Source: JAAFIP01 sp043774625
GTDB taxonomy: Bacteria > Pseudomonadota > Gammaproteobacteria > Burkholderiales > Burkholderiaceae_C
Assembly: GCA_043774625.1 (NCBI GenBank)
Contig: JAYVTG010000054.1
Span: 6,781 to 70,780, forward strand
Direction: 5' to 3'
Length of the DNA: 64,000 nucleotides
Shown here piece after piece: positions 24,325 through 32,590 of the stretch; positions within the stretch are counted from its first letter, which is position 1, and each line of letters begins with the position of its first letter. Below the pieces are notes generated by a model, which was not told the DNA's origin, did no database searches, and saw nothing but the letters and a program-made list of their open reading frames with translations. The translations under genes and the position numbers were made by a program.

Positions 24325-27011
24325 TCAAGCGCGGCGACTACACCGCACCCGCCTACTGGGTAGACACCGTCGATTTGACTTTTGATTTGGACCCTGCCAA
24401 AACCCGCGTGCTGAACAAGATGCGCGTGCGCCGCAATACGCAAGTAGCCCCCCAGCCCCTGCGCCTGGACGGCGAAGAGCTGAACCTGGCCCGCGTGCAG
24501 GTCAACGGCAACGGCTGTTCGTTCAAGATGGACGGCGACACCCTGGTGCTGGAAAACCTGCCCGGCGGTGACGAGGCCTTTGACATCGAAATTTTTACCA
24601 CCTGCGCGCCTGCCAAAAACACCAAGTTGATGGGCCTGTATGTCAGCCAGAACACCTTTTTTACCCAATGCGAGGCCGAGGGCTTTCGCCGCATTACCTA
24701 CTTTTTAGACCGCCCCGATGTGATGGCCAGCTACAGTGTGCTGCTGCGTGCTGACAAAGCCAGCTACCCCGTGCTGCTGTCTAACGGCAACCTGGTGGAA
24801 GAAGGCACGCTGGAAGATGGTCGTCAATTTGCCAAATGGGTAGACCCGCACAAAAAACCCTGCTATTTGTTTGCACTAGTTGCAGGCAATTTGGTAGCAC
24901 GCGAGCAGCGTATTACCTCGCGTGCAGGTAAAGAACACCTGCTGCAAGTGTATGTGCGCCGTGGTGACCTGGACAAAACCGAACACGCGATGAACGCGCT
25001 GATGCACAGCGTAGCCTGGGACGAATCGCGCTTTGGGCTGTCACTTGACCTGGACCGTTTCATGATTGTGGCCACTAGCGACTTCAACATGGGCGCGATG
25101 GAAAACAAGGGTTTGAATGTCTTCAACACCAAGTACGTGCTGGCCAACCAGGCCACTGCCACCGATGTGGACTACAACAACATCGAATCCGTTGTGGGCC
25201 ACGAATATTTCCACAACTGGACAGGTAACCGCATCACCTGCCGCGACTGGTTTCAGTTGTCGCTCAAAGAAGGTTTGACCGTATTTCGTGACCAGGAATT
25301 CAGCATGGACATGGCTGGCGCAGCCTCGGCGCGCGCCGTCAAACGCATTGAAGACGTGCGCGTGCTACGCACCGCCCAGTTCCCCGAAGACGCAGGCCCC
25401 ATGGCCCACCCGGTGCGACCCGACGCGTACCAGGAGATCAACAATTTTTACACCGTCACCATTTACGAAAAAGGTGCTGAGGTCGTGCGCATGATGCAAA
25501 CCCTGGTCGGTCGCGAAGGCTTTGCCAAGGGCATGACCGAATACTTCAAGCGCCACGACGGCCAGGCCGTGACCTGTGACGACTTTGCGCAAGCTATTGC
25601 GGATGCCAACCCCACGTCTGCATTGAGCACACTGCTGCCCCAGTTCAAGCGCTGGTACAGCCAGGCAGGCACACCGCGCATCAAGGCGCATGGCGTGTTT
25701 GACGCAGCCGCGCGCACTTACGCATTGCACCTGGCGCAAAGCTGCCCGCCTACACCGGGGCAGCCGAGCAAAGAGCCGTTTGTCATTCCACTGAACCTGG
25801 GTTTGGTTGACCCGCAAGGCCACGACATGCCTTTGCAACTAGCCGCCGAGACGCAAGCCGTGGGCGGCCAACGCACCTTTGTGATGACGCAGGCCAGCGA
25901 GGTGCTGCAATTTGTCAACATCGACAGCGAGCCAGTGCCTTCCATTTTGCGCGGCTTCTCGGCCCCGGTGATTCTGGACTTTGACTACAGCGAAGCGCAA
26001 TTGCTCACTCTGCTGGCACACGACAGCGACGCCTTCAATTGCTGGGAAGCCGGACAGCGGCTGGGCGTACAGAACGCTATTAAACTAGTAGCTGCTCGCG
26101 CATATTCCACGCTGGCATTTGGTCAATTCGGCATAGAAAACTTCGCACAGTCACCTTATTTAACAGCCTTGCGCGCAGTGTTGCGCAACCCGAATCTGGA
26201 CGCTGCTTTCAAAGAACTGGTACTCACCCTGCCCTCCGAAACTTATATCGCAGAGCAGCTGAACGAAGTAGACCCGCAAGCCATACACGCTGTGCGCGAA
26301 GCCATGCGCACCACGCTGGCTAGCGCCTTGCATGCCGACTGGGAATGGGCGTTTGAAGCGCACAACGACAACGGTGCCTACACGCCAGACCATCACAGCA
26401 GTGGCCGCCGCTCGCTGGCCAATATGGCCTTGGGCATGCTGTGCCTGGCTGCGCGAGGCGATACTGGTTCCGTATGGCCGGGCAAAACCTACCAGCGTTT
26501 TAAAGACGCCAGCAATATGACCGACCGCATGGGCGCTTTAAGTGCACTGATCAGCAGCGGACGCGCGTTGACAGAGCCTGCCTTGGAAAAGTTTTACGCG
26601 TCCTTCAAAGACGAAGCCCTGGTGCTGGACAAATGGTTTAGCCTACAGGCCGGGGCTGTAGACCGTGACGGTGATGTGCTGCCACTAGTCAAAGCCTTGA
26701 TGCAACACCCCGACTTCAGCCTGAAAAACCCCAACCGCGCCCGCAGTGTCATCTTCAGCTACTGCAGCTCCAACCCGGGTGCATTCCACCGCGCCGATGC
26801 AGGCGGTTACGTGTTCTGGGCCGACCAGGTGCTGGCCCTGGACGCCCTCAACCCGCAAGTAGCCGCACGCCTGGCCCGCGCCTTGGACAGATGGAAAAAA
26901 CTGGTTGAACCGTATAGGGGGTCTGCGCGAGCTGCTATTCAAAGAGTAGCAGATAAGGTGAATTTGAGTAACGATGTGCGTGAGGTGGTGTCTCGGGCTC
27001 TGGAGGGGTAG
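24297..27011 (+). CDS. pepN: Aminopeptidase N
   Basis: M1-family zinc aminopeptidase, 904 residues (about 870 in E. coli). GAMENKGLN is near residue 265; the zinc site HEYFHNW starts at His302, with the third ligand Glu in LKEGLTVFRD. It trims N-terminal residues from peptides in the cytoplasm. The ATG overlaps the HAD gene by 28 bp, with GAGGGG upstream as RBS. In the C-terminal helical domain residues 594-607 (AIKLVAARAYSTLA) come from a near-consensus repeat copy. Compared with the E. coli protein as I recall it, this region is about eight residues longer. The last 30 residues also contain a partial repeat-like stretch near 26925-26950. Confidence 0.97.
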   Translation: MFREGPATLIKRGDYTAPAYWVDTVDLTFDLDPAKTRVLNKMRVRRNTQVAPQPLRLDGEELNLARVQVNGNGCSFKMDGDTLVLENLPGGDEAFDIEIFTTCAPAKNTKLMGLYVSQNTFFTQCEAEGFRRITYFLDRPDVMASYSVLLRADKASYPVLLSNGNLVEEGTLEDGRQFAKWVDPHKKPCYLFALVAGNLVAREQRITSRAGKEHLLQVYVRRGDLDKTEHAMNALMHSVAWDESRFGLSLDLDRFMIVATSDFNMGAMENKGLNVFNTKYVLANQATATDVDYNNIESVVGHEYFHNWTGNRITCRDWFQLSLKEGLTVFRDQEFSMDMAGAASARAVKRIEDVRVLRTAQFPEDAGPMAHPVRPDAYQEINNFYTVTIYEKGAEVVRMMQTLVGREGFAKGMTEYFKRHDGQAVTCDDFAQAIADANPTSALSTLLPQFKRWYSQAGTPRIKAHGVFDAAARTYALHLAQSCPPTPGQPSKEPFVIPLNLGLVDPQGHDMPLQLAAETQAVGGQRTFVMTQASEVLQFVNIDSEPVPSILRGFSAPVILDFDYSEAQLLTLLAHDSDAFNCWEAGQRLGVQNAIKLVAARAYSTLAFGQFGIENFAQSPYLTALRAVLRNPNLDAAFKELVLTLPSETYIAEQLNEVDPQAIHAVREAMRTTLASALHADWEWAFEAHNDNGAYTPDHHSSGRRSLANMALGMLCLAARGDTGSVWPGKTYQRFKDASNMTDRMGALSALISSGRALTEPALEKFYASFKDEALVLDKWFSLQAGAVDRDGDVLPLVKALMQHPDFSLKNPNRARSVIFSYCSSNPGAFHRADAGGYVFWADQVLALDALNPQVAARLARALDRWKKLVEPYRGSARAAIQRVADKVNLSNDVREVVSRALEG
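26076..26116 (+). repeat. 41-bp dispersed repeat, in-frame inside pepN
   Basis: Near-consensus sense copy GCTATTAAACTAGTAGCTGC then TCGCGCATATTCCACGCTGG. Encodes AIKLVAARAYSTLA in the C-terminal domain. Confidence 0.95.
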
Positions 27012-27035
27012 TATTCTTGGAGGGTTTGGGGGAAT

Positions 27036-27226
27036 TTTTGAACGCGAAAGGCGCGAAAGTTACGCGAAAGTCGCAAAAAAAATACCAAAAAAATCTTGTC
27101 TCTTCTAACTGAAGTTCATAAATTAGCTTTTTTAATTTTTTAATTTTTTAATTTTTTAATTTTTTAATTTCTTCTTTTTCTTCTTTTGCGACTTTCGCGT
27201 AACTTTCGCGCCTTTCGCGTTCAAAA
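27036..27226. repeat. 191-bp element with perfect 43-bp inverted repeats
   Basis: The left arm 27036-27078 and right arm 27184-27226 are exact reverse complements over 43 bp. Each arm contains three CGCGAAAG units. The 105-bp centre is A/T-rich and includes five tandem TTTTTTAA units. It fills the gap between pepN and fbp. No ORF of its own, so it could be a non-autonomous (MITE-like) element or a very large transcript hairpin. Confidence 0.9.
27128..27167 (+). repeat. Five tandem copies of TTTTTTAA
   Basis: Perfect 8-bp unit repeated five times, in the loop of the 43-bp inverted repeat. Such a tract is prone to slippage and copy-number change. Confidence 0.95.
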
Positions 27227-27275
27227 CTCCCCTCCCCCTCCCCAGTCCCCTCAGCCAAATAGCAAAACCAAAACC

Positions 27276-28280
27276 ATGAGCACCAAAATTTCCCTCTCCC
27301 GTTACCTCGTGGAGCAGCAGCGCCAAGAAGGCCACATTCCCTCGCAGCTACGCTTGCTGCTCGAAGTAGTCGCCCGCGCCTGCAAAAGTATCAGCCACGC
27401 CGTCAACAAAGGCGCTTTAGGCGGCGTGCTGGGCACAGCGGGCAGTGAAAACGTGCAGGGCGAGATACAAAAAAAGCTCGACATTATTGCCAACGAAGTA
27501 TTGATTGAAGCCAACGAATGGGGTGGCCACCTGGCTGCCATGGCCAGTGAAGAGATGGAAGGCATTCACCTGGTGCCCAACCGTTACCCGCAAGGCGAAT
27601 ATCTGCTGTTGTTTGACCCTTTGGATGGCTCCAGCAATATCGACGTGAACGTGAGCATTGGTACCATCTTCAGCGTGCTGAAAAAACCTGATGATATGGA
27701 CGCGGGCATCGAAGAAAAAGATTTTTTGCAGCCCGGCCACCAACAAGTCGCTGCCGGTTATTGCGTTTATGGCCCACAAACCACCCTGGTACTGACCGTG
27801 GGCGACGGCGTTGCCATGTTCACACTGGACCGCGAGCAAGGCAGCTTTGTGCTGACGCAAGAGAATGTGCAGATTCCGGTTGACACGCAAGAATTTGCCA
27901 TCAACATGAGCAATATGCGCCACTGGGACGCGCCGGTGAAGCGCTATGTGGACGAATGCCTGCAAGGCAAAGAAGGCGTGCGCGGCAAAGACTTCAATAT
28001 GCGCTGGATAGCCAGTATGGTGGCCGACGTGCACCGCATTTTGACGCGCGGAGGCATCTTCATGTACCCCTGGGACAAGCGTGAACCGGACAAAGCGGGC
28101 AAGCTGCGCCTGATGTACGAAGCTAACCCGATGGGCTGGCTGGTTGAACAGGCCGGTGGTGCCTGCACCAATGGCAGGCAGCGTGTGCTGGACATTCAGC
28201 CCACAAAATTGCATGAGCGTGTGAGCGTGATTTTGGGCAGCAAAAACGAGGTCAACCGCGTGACCAGTTACCACGCATAA
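27276..28280 (+). CDS. fbp: Fructose-1,6-bisphosphatase, class I
   Basis: A 334-residue class I FBPase, the gluconeogenic and Calvin-cycle enzyme that hydrolyses fructose 1,6-bisphosphate. Diagnostic motifs are MASEEMEG, LFDPLDGSSNIDVNVSIGTIFS (metal-binding Asp residues), and GGIFMYPWDKREP plus KLRLMYEANPM (sugar-phosphate site). The ATG at 27276 starts the conserved N-terminus (KISLSRYLVEQQR); an upstream in-frame TTG would lie in the inverted repeat and is unlikely. The right arm of the 43-bp inverted repeat ends 49 bp before the ATG, so the fbp leader may include this structure. Confidence 0.97.
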   Translation: MSTKISLSRYLVEQQRQEGHIPSQLRLLLEVVARACKSISHAVNKGALGGVLGTAGSENVQGEIQKKLDIIANEVLIEANEWGGHLAAMASEEMEGIHLVPNRYPQGEYLLLFDPLDGSSNIDVNVSIGTIFSVLKKPDDMDAGIEEKDFLQPGHQQVAAGYCVYGPQTTLVLTVGDGVAMFTLDREQGSFVLTQENVQIPVDTQEFAINMSNMRHWDAPVKRYVDECLQGKEGVRGKDFNMRWIASMVADVHRILTRGGIFMYPWDKREPDKAGKLRLMYEANPMGWLVEQAGGACTNGRQRVLDIQPTKLHERVSVILGSKNEVNRVTSYHA

Positions 28281-28309
28281 ATAGCCTGAACGTTATAATT
28301 CAGGTTATT

Positions 28310-28385
28310 GCCGGTGTAGCTCAGTTGGTAGAGCAACGCACTCGTAACGCGTAGGTCGGTGGTTCGATTCCACTCCCCGGCACCA
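28310..28385 (+). tRNA. tRNA-Thr (CGT anticodon)
   Basis: 76-nt cloverleaf starting GCCGGTGTAGCTCAG, anticodon CGT in the loop ACTCGTAAC, T-arm GGTTCGATT, 3' CCA encoded. One T-C mismatch is seen in the acceptor stem. TATAAT at 28294-28299 is a plausible -10 box, itself inside a CCTGAA/TTCAGG dyad. Confidence 0.95.
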
Positions 28386-28396
28386 CACACAACCCA

Positions 28397-28443
28397 GCAT
28401 ACAAAAAGCCACCTTGCTTCACGCAAAGTGGCTTTTTGTATGC
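28397..28443. terminator. Bidirectional terminator after tRNA-Thr
   Basis: GCATACAAAAAGCCAC...TTGC pairs with GCAA...GTGGCTTTTTGTATGC, about 20 bp with a TTCAC loop. It serves the tRNA on the + strand and probably the Ser-rich gene on the - strand. Confidence 0.9.
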
Positions 28444-28476
28444 TGAACTATGTGCATGTCCAGCCCTCGAAGCGCC

Positions 28477-28971
28477 TTAGTTTCTGAGCAGATCATCCGT
28501 ACCACGAGACTGGCGTACATGGCCAGGTGCATCGTCGGCACCACGCGCTTGGCGAACGTGGCCGGGTGCATCGTCGGCACCGCGACCGCCGCGTACATGG
28601 CCTACCGCGTCATCGGTGCCGCGACCACGTGATGTGTGACCAGGCGCGTCGTCTGCACCGCGACCGCCGCGTACATGGCCTACCGCGTCATCGGTGCCGC
28701 GACCACGGCTATTGTCAGAACTGCTGGAGCTGGAATTGGAGTTGCTGTCGTTCGACTTGGAACCCATGCTGGAGCTGCTCGAATCAGAACTCTTGGAACC
28801 ACCGCTAGAGCTGCTGCTTGAGCTGCTGGAACTACCTGAGCTACCCGAGCTACCCGAGCTAGAGCCACCACCGCCGCCCGAACTACCATCACGCGCCATC
28901 ACAGAACTGGCCATCATGCCCAGGGCCAACAAAGTAGCCACTGTGACCGTCAATTTTTTGAGCTGTTTCAT
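28477..28971 (-). CDS. Secreted Ser/Gly-rich protein with 13-residue tandem repeats
   Basis: A 164-residue protein. The signal peptide at residues 1-26 (TVTVATLLALGMMASSVMA) is followed by a Ser/Gly-only stretch of about 60 residues. The C-terminal half has about six tandem 13-residue units of the form GRGADDAPGHVRQ or GRGTDDAVGHVRG, encoded by 39-bp DNA repeats. AGGAGA 7 nt upstream supports the ATG. I do not recognise a function; the Asp/His/Arg-rich repeats could bind metal or a surface polymer. It diverges from the DUF6502-DUF5666 pair, which also has Gly- and Ser-rich repeats. Confidence 0.8.
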   Translation of the reverse strand: MKQLKKLTVTVATLLALGMMASSVMARDGSSGGGGGSSSGSSGSSGSSSSSSSSSSGGSKSSDSSSSSMGSKSNDSNSNSSSSSSDNSRGRGTDDAVGHVRGGRGADDAPGHTSRGRGTDDAVGHVRGGRGADDAPGHVRQARGADDAPGHVRQSRGTDDLLRN

Positions 28972-29228
28972 GAAAATTCTCCTAAGAATAAAAAGTTAAG
29001 ACCGATTGAAAAGCAAAGAAAAATGAAATTGGTTGTTTGTTGATCTGGCTCCGTGAAGAACCTGCCCAACTCACTTTCATTCTTCTTTGCTCCTTTATGT
29101 GTGATTATTTCCCACACATGTCTGAACTGTATGCGGAAAAATTTACCACGTCAAGTACTTTTTGAAAATATTTGTGTAACATTTTCCCACGTCATGTGTT
29201 AAAGTAGCGAAAACGAGCCAATTCACCC

Positions 29229-30107
29229 ATGGACACCTCTCAAACACCCAGCACAGCACCGCCAGCAGCCTTGGTACTGGCCCTGCGCCGCGTTTTGCGG
29301 CCTTTGGTCAAGCTCATGCTCACGCGAGGGGTCACCTACCCGTATCTGGCCGATTTGCTCAAGGCGCTGTTTGTAGAAGTGGCCGACCAGGACTTTCGTA
29401 TCGAAGGCAAGTCACCCACCGACAGTCGGGTCAGCCTGGTGTCTGGCGTGCACCGCAAGGAAGTCAACCGCCTGCGCCAGGAACTGCAAAGCGACCAGGA
29501 GACCGTGCCCTCCGTCGTGTCGCTGGGTGCACAACTGGTGGCCGTGTGGCTGGGTTCTGCGCAGTATCTGGACGAGAACAAGCAACCCAAGCCGTTGGCG
29601 CGCTTTGCCAGCGATGGGGGCGATATGTCTTTTGAAGCCCTGGTGGCCAATGTGAACAGCGACATACGTTCGCGCGTGGTGCTGGACGAATGGCTGCGCC
29701 TGGGTGTGGTGCATATGGACGATCAAAAGCGGGTGTGCCTGAATGTGCAGGCTTTTGTACCCGCTGCGGGTTTTGATGAAAAAGCTTTTTACTTTGGTCA
29801 CAATTTGCATGACCACGTGGCCGCTGCATCGCATAACCTCATGGGTGTGGGCAAACCGTTTCTGGAGCGCAGCGTGCATTCTGACGCGCTCAGCGCGCAG
29901 TCCATTAGCGAACTGGCAGCGCAGTCCGAGAAAATGGGTATGAAGGTGCTGCTGGCTCTAAACGAACGCGCCATTGCACTGGAAGAAACCGACGCCAAGG
30001 CCAGCCCCGCACAAGCTGCACCCAAACAGCGGATGACCTTTGGTATTTACTTTTATAGCGAGGAATCTCCACCAGCAGAGCCCGCATCGGGCGATGTCGA
30101 TGGATAA
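29229..30107 (+). CDS. DUF6502 family protein
   Basis: A 292-residue soluble protein with the conserved opening ALRRVLRPLVKLMLTRGVTYPYLADLLK, then TDSRVSLVSGVHRKEVNRLR. I associate these with DUF6502, a putative DNA-binding or regulatory family found in Burkholderiales next to DUF5666 proteins. The C-terminus is Ala/Pro-rich. Its start is 258 bp from the divergent Ser-rich gene. That gap contains two CCACGTCA direct repeats (29146 and 29187), possible regulator sites. The next gene starts 16 bp downstream. Confidence 0.8.
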   Translation: MDTSQTPSTAPPAALVLALRRVLRPLVKLMLTRGVTYPYLADLLKALFVEVADQDFRIEGKSPTDSRVSLVSGVHRKEVNRLRQELQSDQETVPSVVSLGAQLVAVWLGSAQYLDENKQPKPLARFASDGGDMSFEALVANVNSDIRSRVVLDEWLRLGVVHMDDQKRVCLNVQAFVPAAGFDEKAFYFGHNLHDHVAAASHNLMGVGKPFLERSVHSDALSAQSISELAAQSEKMGMKVLLALNERAIALEETDAKASPAQAAPKQRMTFGIYFYSEESPPAEPASGDVDG

Positions 30108-30123
30108 CGCAATAGAGAACACC

Positions 30124-31587
30124 ATGAGCACCCATACACACCCATTACCCAACAGTACCCTTGGCCGATGCATGGCCTTGTGCATGGCGCTGTTGCTGAC
30201 GCGTTGCGCAGCGCCCGGTGCCAGTGTAGACACCACCCCGTTAAATGCCCAGAACGTGTGCAGCACCAAGGCATCCTTGGTCAACCCGGCTATGGCGGCT
30301 GCTGCTGGCGGCATTGGCGGCACCGGCATCAGCACGGGCGGCATTGGTGGCACGGGCGCACCACGCACCGACGTGCTGGTGGGTCGCCCTGGAATAGGCG
30401 GCACCGGCATTGGCACGGGCGGTATTGGCGGCACAGGTGCGCCGCGCACCGACGTGGTGGTAGGCCGCCCCGGCATTGGTGGCACCGGCATTGACACGGG
30501 TGGCATTGGCGGCACCGGCATTGTGGGCGTGATTACCGGCTTTGCCAGCGTGTGCGTGAACGGCGTAGAAGTGCTGTACGACGCCAACACCCCCGTGCTG
30601 GCCAACGGCCAAGCCACCACGGCCAGCGAGCTGTCGGTGGGCCAGGTAGTGGCGCTGCAAGCATCCGCTTCAGGCAGCGGCGCGCAACTGACTGCCCGCA
30701 GTATTGGGGTGATTTACGCAGCTGTGGGGCCCCTGAGCAGTGTGGACACCGGCACTGGCAAGCTGGAACTATTGGGCCAAACCGTACGCACGGCCACTGC
30801 CGACGCGGTGCCTGGCCTGAAAGCGGGTGACTGGGTACGGGTGAGCGGCTACCGACTGGTGTCTGGTGACGTGGCTGCGTCACGCATTGAGCCAGTGGCA
30901 GCCCAGGCGCAAGCACAGGTTACGGGGCCCATTAGCCAACTGGACGCCAACGGGTTCATGCTGCAGGCTGCCCGCGTTCAATTGGGTAACCTCAGCCTGC
31001 CACAGGGTGCAGCGCCGGGTAACGAAGTGTCGGTGCGTGGCCAATGGGACGGCAACAGCCTGCGCGCCCAAGACCTGCACCTGGAACCCACGCTGGCCAG
31101 TGTGGGCGCTGTTGGCACATTGGTGATTGAGGGTTATGTACACGCCTTGAAGGGGCGTGAGCTGCGCATTGGTGACCGCGTAGTGACGCTGCAGTCGAAC
31201 GCGAAAATTTCTGGTAACACCCAGCTTGCCGTGGACCAGCGGGTGCAGGTGATTGGCCGTCTGGATTCTGATCGGCGCTTTTCCGCCAGCCGGGTAGATG
31301 TGCGGGGTGATTCATCTGGCAACAGCGATGGTCGTGGCGGCAAAGGCAGCAGCGGCAAAGGCCGTGGCGGCAGTAGCGATGATCGTGATAGTTCTGGAAA
31401 GTCAGAATCGGGCAGTGGCAAGGGTTCTTCGGGCAGTGACTCTTCTGGCAGTGACTCATCTGGCAGTGACTCGTCTGGTAGTGGCTCGTCGGGTAGTGGT
31501 TCTTCGGGTAGTGGCTCGTCGGGCAGTGGTTCTTCAGGTAGTGGTTCTTCGGGCAAGGGCTCATCGGGTGGTGGTAAAGGAAAGTAG
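30124..31587 (+). CDS. DUF5666 domain protein with Gly- and Ser-rich repeats
   Basis: About 487 residues from the ATG at 30124 (GAGA upstream). The N-terminus is a signal-peptide-like stretch (MALCMALLLTRCAAPG); the Cys could be a lipid site, but the preceding Arg is atypical. Then come 27-residue tandem units (GIGGTGIGTGGIGGTGAPR...), several DUF5666-type OB-like repeats of about 70 residues (for example VTGPISQLDANGFML), and a C-terminal tail of SGSGSS pentapeptide-like repeats with Lys. It looks exported. Transcribed 16 bp after DUF6502; the two probably form an operon. Function unknown. Confidence 0.8.
   Translation: MSTHTHPLPNSTLGRCMALCMALLLTRCAAPGASVDTTPLNAQNVCSTKASLVNPAMAAAAGGIGGTGISTGGIGGTGAPRTDVLVGRPGIGGTGIGTGGIGGTGAPRTDVVVGRPGIGGTGIDTGGIGGTGIVGVITGFASVCVNGVEVLYDANTPVLANGQATTASELSVGQVVALQASASGSGAQLTARSIGVIYAAVGPLSSVDTGTGKLELLGQTVRTATADAVPGLKAGDWVRVSGYRLVSGDVAASRIEPVAAQAQAQVTGPISQLDANGFMLQAARVQLGNLSLPQGAAPGNEVSVRGQWDGNSLRAQDLHLEPTLASVGAVGTLVIEGYVHALKGRELRIGDRVVTLQSNAKISGNTQLAVDQRVQVIGRLDSDRRFSASRVDVRGDSSGNSDGRGGKGSSGKGRGGSSDDRDSSGKSESGSGKGSSGSDSSGSDSSGSDSSGSGSSGSGSSGSGSSGSGSSGSGSSGKGSSGGGKGK
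30310..30528 (+). repeat. 81-bp tandem repeat in the DUF5666 gene
   Basis: Units at 30310-30390 and 30391-30471 encode 27-residue repeats that differ at few positions (GIGGTGIxTGGIGGTGAPR, then DVxVGRP). A third partial unit follows. Confidence 0.85.
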
Positions 31588-31599
31588 ATTTCGCTTTAT

Positions 31600-31640
31600 G
31601 CTACATTTTTAATAGCTGCTTGCGCATATTCTGCGCTGGC
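31600..31640 (+). repeat. 41-bp dispersed repeat, intergenic
   Basis: Sense copy GCTACATTTTTAATAGCTGC, core TTGCGCATATTC, end GCGCTGGC. It begins 13 bp after the DUF5666 stop. Confidence 0.92.
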
Positions 31641-31778
31641 GTTGGGCGGTTTTTATCAGGAAAATCTCTTCAGTTGGGTGAATTTTTATCTCTCGGGGCT
31701 TTAGAGAGTTGCTGACTAGGTGGGCATGCTTTGGACTCAGTTGGTGAGCTTTGGCTGACTTGGCTGGCAGGCTTTGGA

Positions 31779-31951
31779 CTCGGGGTATGCGCTGCAAAAA
31801 GTTTTTAGAAAACACGCGCGAACGCTGTTTTGTAGCGCTCGACCTTCAACAACGCGCGCCTTCCTAAAAATTTTGTCTAAGCACACCCCTCCCCCAAAAC
31901 CTTCAAAGTGTGGCTGGTTCGCCTTTGAATACCAATACCAAAACCGAAGGC
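31779..31951 (+). repeat. Left arm of a long diverged inverted repeat
   Basis: Begins CTCGGGGTATGCGCTGCAAA and includes GACCTTCAACAACGCGCGCC. About 90% identical by eye to the reverse complement of 32262-32428 over the outer 95 bp, weaker further in. Confidence 0.75.
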
Positions 31952-32069
31952 CCAACACACCCTTGATGCAACACCAAAGTTTCGAGATCGAGCACCGACA
32001 GCCTGCAATTCGACGTGGGTAACGCTGCGCAATCGTTTTAACGCGTTTCAGCATGAAAATATGCCGATT

Positions 32070-32110
32070 GCCAGCGTGGAATATGCGCGAGAAGCTACTA
32101 AATACATAGC
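32070..32110 (-). repeat. 41-bp dispersed repeat, intergenic
   Basis: Reverse copy: GCCAGCGTGGAATATGCGCG then AGAAGCTACTAAATACATAG. It lies between the two arms of the long inverted repeat. Confidence 0.92.
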
Positions 32111-32261
32111 AATTGCATAGTAAATGCAAGATGACAAGACGGTAAAGTCACCAAGCTGCAAAGTCACAGGTCACAAGGCTACAAAGTCACCAGTCGCAGA
32201 ACGGCAAAGCGCCCCAACCACCAGGCCGCACAGCTACAAAACCAAGCCCCACGGGTTTGAG

Positions 32262-32428
32262 GTATTCGGTATTGGGCATTCAAATGCAAACCAGCCAAAT
32301 ATGCAGGCGACGGGTGAGCGGGTGTGCGATGAAAATTTTTTGGGAAGGCGCGCGTTGTTGAAGGTCAAGCGTTACAAAACACAGTTCGCGCGTGATTCCC
32401 AAAAACATTTTGCAGCGCATACCCCGAG
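32262..32428 (-). repeat. Right arm of a long diverged inverted repeat
   Basis: Reverse-complement partner of 31779-31951, ending CATACCCCGAG. A possible frame in the left arm is broken by a stop in this arm, which argues against coding. Confidence 0.75.
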
Positions 32429-32590
32429 CGCGGCGCTAGCCCACCAACTGAGCGTATTTCCCAGAACTCAGCAAAAACTCACCGACAGAGCGCATTCCCC
32501 TTGAGAACGACGCAAGCCCACCAACGAGACGCACCCCCCCCGGTTAAGCCAACACGCTCCCAAGGCACAAAATTGCAGGACAATCGCACT

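Larger units (their letters stand above)
31641..32590. other. About 950 bp without a convincing gene
   Basis: Open frames here are short, lack RBS and are not shared between the two halves of the inverted repeat it contains. The region holds two arms of a diverged inverted repeat, a 41-bp repeat copy at 32070, and a short run of AAAGTCACC-like direct repeats near 32140-32190. Confidence 0.6.

Noticed and set aside
28477..28700. Possible CRISPR-like or satellite array
   Set aside because: The 39-bp repeats are direct, without unique spacers, and encode in-frame amino-acid repeats of the Ser-rich protein.
31431..31560. 15-bp tandem repeats as a non-coding satellite
   Set aside because: They are the coding basis of the SGSGSS tail of the DUF5666 protein.
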